NCBI RefSeq assembly: GCF_026626705.1
Contig: NZ_JAPNKC010000001.1
Coordinates: forward strand, 6,714,001-6,778,000
DNA length: 64,000 nucleotides
Direction of reading: 5' to 3'
From: Pyxidicoccus sp. MSG2
GTDB taxonomy: Bacteria > Myxococcota > Myxococcia > Myxococcales > Myxococcaceae
Position 1 is the first letter of the stretch. Every line of letters begins with the position of its first letter. The notes under the pieces are model-generated. The model was not told where the DNA came from and searched no databases. It saw only the letters and a program-made list of their open reading frames with translations. Below are positions 62,633 to 64,000 of this stretch, one piece after another. The translations under genes were made by a program, and so were the position numbers.

Positions 62633-64000
62633 ATGAGCCTCGCCGCCATTCCCCAGGCCACTTCCAGCAGCACGCTCGACTCGGTGGTGCAGCGTGTGAA
62701 GGAGGGCTCGCGCGCCTGGGTGAAGCTGGGCCTGCGTGAGCGAATCGCGCTGCTGGAGACGCTGCGCCGCGCCTTCGCCACCGTCGCCGAGCCGAGCGTC
62801 CGCGCCGCCTGCGAGGCCAAGGGCATCGACCCGGACAGTCCGCTGGCGGGTGAGGAGTGGCTGGGCGGTCCGCTGGTGGTGCTGCGCAACATGCGCCTGC
62901 TGGTGGACTCGCTGAAGGACATCGAGAAGCACGGCGCGCCGTACATCCCCGCCTCCCACCTGCGCACGCTCGAGGATGGGCGGCTGGCGGCGCGCATCTA
63001 CCCGAAGGACGCGCTGGACGGAATGCTCCTTCCGCGCAACGTGGGCGAGGTCTACTTCCTCCCCGGCGTCACCGCGTCCAACCTCCGCGAGCACCAGGCC
63101 TCCTTCTACCGCAAGCCCCACGGCGGGAAGGTCTGCGCGGTGCTGGGCGGTGGCAACGTCAACTCGATTCCGCCCGCGGACTGCCTCTACAAGCTCTTCG
63201 TCGAGGGCACCGCATGCGTGCTCAAGATGAACCCCGTCAATGCCTACCTCGGGCCCTTCCTCGAGCAGGCCTTCGCTCCGCTGGCGAAGCACAACGTCTT
63301 CGCCGTGGTGTACGGCGGCACGGAGGAGGGCTCCTCGCTGGTGAACCACCCGGCGGTGGACGAGGTGCACGTCACCGGCAGCGACAGGACACACGACGCG
63401 CTGGTGTGGGGCCCGCCCGGCCCCGAGTCGGAAGCGCGCCGCGCCCGCAACGCGCCGCTGATGACGAAGCCCTTCTCCAGCGAGCTGGGCAACATCTCCC
63501 CCGTGGTGGTGGTGCCCGGGCCGTACTCGGAAGGCGAGCTGCGCTACCAGGCGGACAACATCGCCGGCATGGTGGCCAACAACGCGTCCTTCAACTGCAA
63601 CTCCGCCAAGCTGCTGGTGCAGCCGAAGGAGTGGGCGCGCCGCTCGCAGGTCATGGACGGAGTGCAGGCCGGCCTGGGCAGGGCCGCCGTGCGCCGAGCT
63701 TACTACCCGGGCGCGGAGCAGCGCTGGAAGCAATTCACGGACGGCCGCGCGCGCCTGCGCCTGGTGGGCAATGCGAGCTCGGGCGAGCTGCCCTACGCGC
63801 TGATTCCGGACGTGGACCCGGCCGAGGCCCAGGACCGCGTCTTCCGCCAGGAGCCCTGGTGCACGGTGCTGTCGGAGACGGGCCTGCCCGGCTCGGATGA
63901 CCCGGTGGCCTTCTTGGACAAAGTGGTGCCCTTCCTCAACGAGAAGGTGTGGGGCACCCTCAACGCCACGCTCATCGTCCACCCGAAGTCGCTCAAGGAC
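62633..64000 (+). CDS. Aldehyde dehydrogenase family protein, cut by window end
   Basis: 456 codons are visible and the gene continues past 64000. GGAGG precedes the ATG. Seen: PHGGKVCAVLGGGNVNSIPPADCLYKLF, matching the NAD(P) fold entry of ALDHs; VLKMNPVNAYLG; DEVHVTGSDRTHD in place of the usual 'F.GS'; SELGNISPVVVVPG matching the ELGGxxPxxV segment with a changed Gly; and NNASFNCNSAKLLV with the catalytic Cys (in NxC). The family oxidises aldehydes to acids, or acyl groups in related members; the substrate is unknown. The first 120 residues have little similarity to common ALDHs, so it is an outlying member. GGAATGCTCCTTCC at 63020-63033 lies inside the gene. Confidence 0.8.
   Translation, partial: MSLAAIPQATSSSTLDSVVQRVKEGSRAWVKLGLRERIALLETLRRAFATVAEPSVRAACEAKGIDPDSPLAGEEWLGGPLVVLRNMRLLVDSLKDIEKHGAPYIPASHLRTLEDGRLAARIYPKDALDGMLLPRNVGEVYFLPGVTASNLREHQASFYRKPHGGKVCAVLGGGNVNSIPPADCLYKLFVEGTACVLKMNPVNAYLGPFLEQAFAPLAKHNVFAVVYGGTEEGSSLVNHPAVDEVHVTGSDRTHDALVWGPPGPESEARRARNAPLMTKPFSSELGNISPVVVVPGPYSEGELRYQADNIAGMVANNASFNCNSAKLLVQPKEWARRSQVMDGVQAGLGRAAVRRAYYPGAEQRWKQFTDGRARLRLVGNASSGELPYALIPDVDPAEAQDRVFRQEPWCTVLSETGLPGSDDPVAFLDKVVPFLNEKVWGTLNATLIVHPKSLKD

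Overview
The window is very GC-rich, with short or overlapping intergenic junctions, many lipoproteins and outer-membrane proteins, and Hanks-type kinase, PEGA and TPR genes. This is the signature of a myxobacterium, most likely Myxococcaceae (Myxococcus, Pyxidicoccus or Corallococcus type). That assignment rests on gene content and style, not on a database match. No rRNA, tRNA or CRISPR array was seen.

Layout. (1) 0.3-5.6 kb, minus strand: a propeller-type lipoprotein and a SWIM/SNF2 ATPase. (2) 5.8-10.3 kb: a four-gene operon of Ser/Thr kinase with PEGA tail, TPR/PEGA protein, Cys-rich lipoprotein and PstS-like binding protein. (3) 10.4-12.9 kb: an alpha/beta hydrolase and two Uma2-type nucleases produced by a tandem segmental duplication of about 0.9 kb. 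(4) 12.9-20.2 kb, minus strand: DMT exporter, beta-barrel protein and pterin dehydratase overlapping one another; a frameshifted lipoprotein behind glycerol kinase; and a propeller lipoprotein. (5) 20.5-26.8 kb: MBL-fold lipoprotein, AraC regulator, M64-like secreted protease and Cys-rich Sel1-like lipoprotein.

(6) 26.3-38.6 kb is the accessory region. The resident pair sel1-lipoprotein / AttH-CrtC-like gene is present twice as direct repeats. The left copy has an intact sel1 gene and a truncated AttH gene. The right copy has a degenerate sel1 fragment and an intact AttH gene. Between the repeats lie about 9.4 kb holding an orphan gene, a decayed transposase, a cut-off gene fragment and a complete four-gene Zorya-like anti-phage locus. 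Its order is SNF2 helicase (zorD-like), MotA-like ZorA with long coiled-coil tail, MotB/OmpA-like ZorB and EH-signature ZorC. It ends in a strong terminator. Helicase-first order differs from the usual zorABCD. The repeat geometry is what a single-crossover integration of a circular DNA would leave.

(7) 37.7-42.3 kb: AttH-like protein with FtsX-type permease and LolD-type ATPase, one transport operon. (8) 42.3-52.4 kb: hydrolase, DUF3467 protein, lipoproteins, a polytopic membrane protein, hemF, a pseudopilin-like protein, and an ECF sigma / zinc-finger anti-sigma / secreted protein operon. (9) 52.4-56.7 kb: a diiron haem-oxygenase-like protein, a V4R-like protein, a long structured non-coding stretch, a small basic protein and a phospholipase D. 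(10) 56.9-64 kb: lipoprotein, barrel protein, secreted protein, and a BlaI/BlaR1-type pair with a clear promoter and two operator dyads. The BlaR1-like protein has a heptad-repeat coiled coil where the beta-lactam sensor would be. The window ends inside an aldehyde dehydrogenase-like gene.
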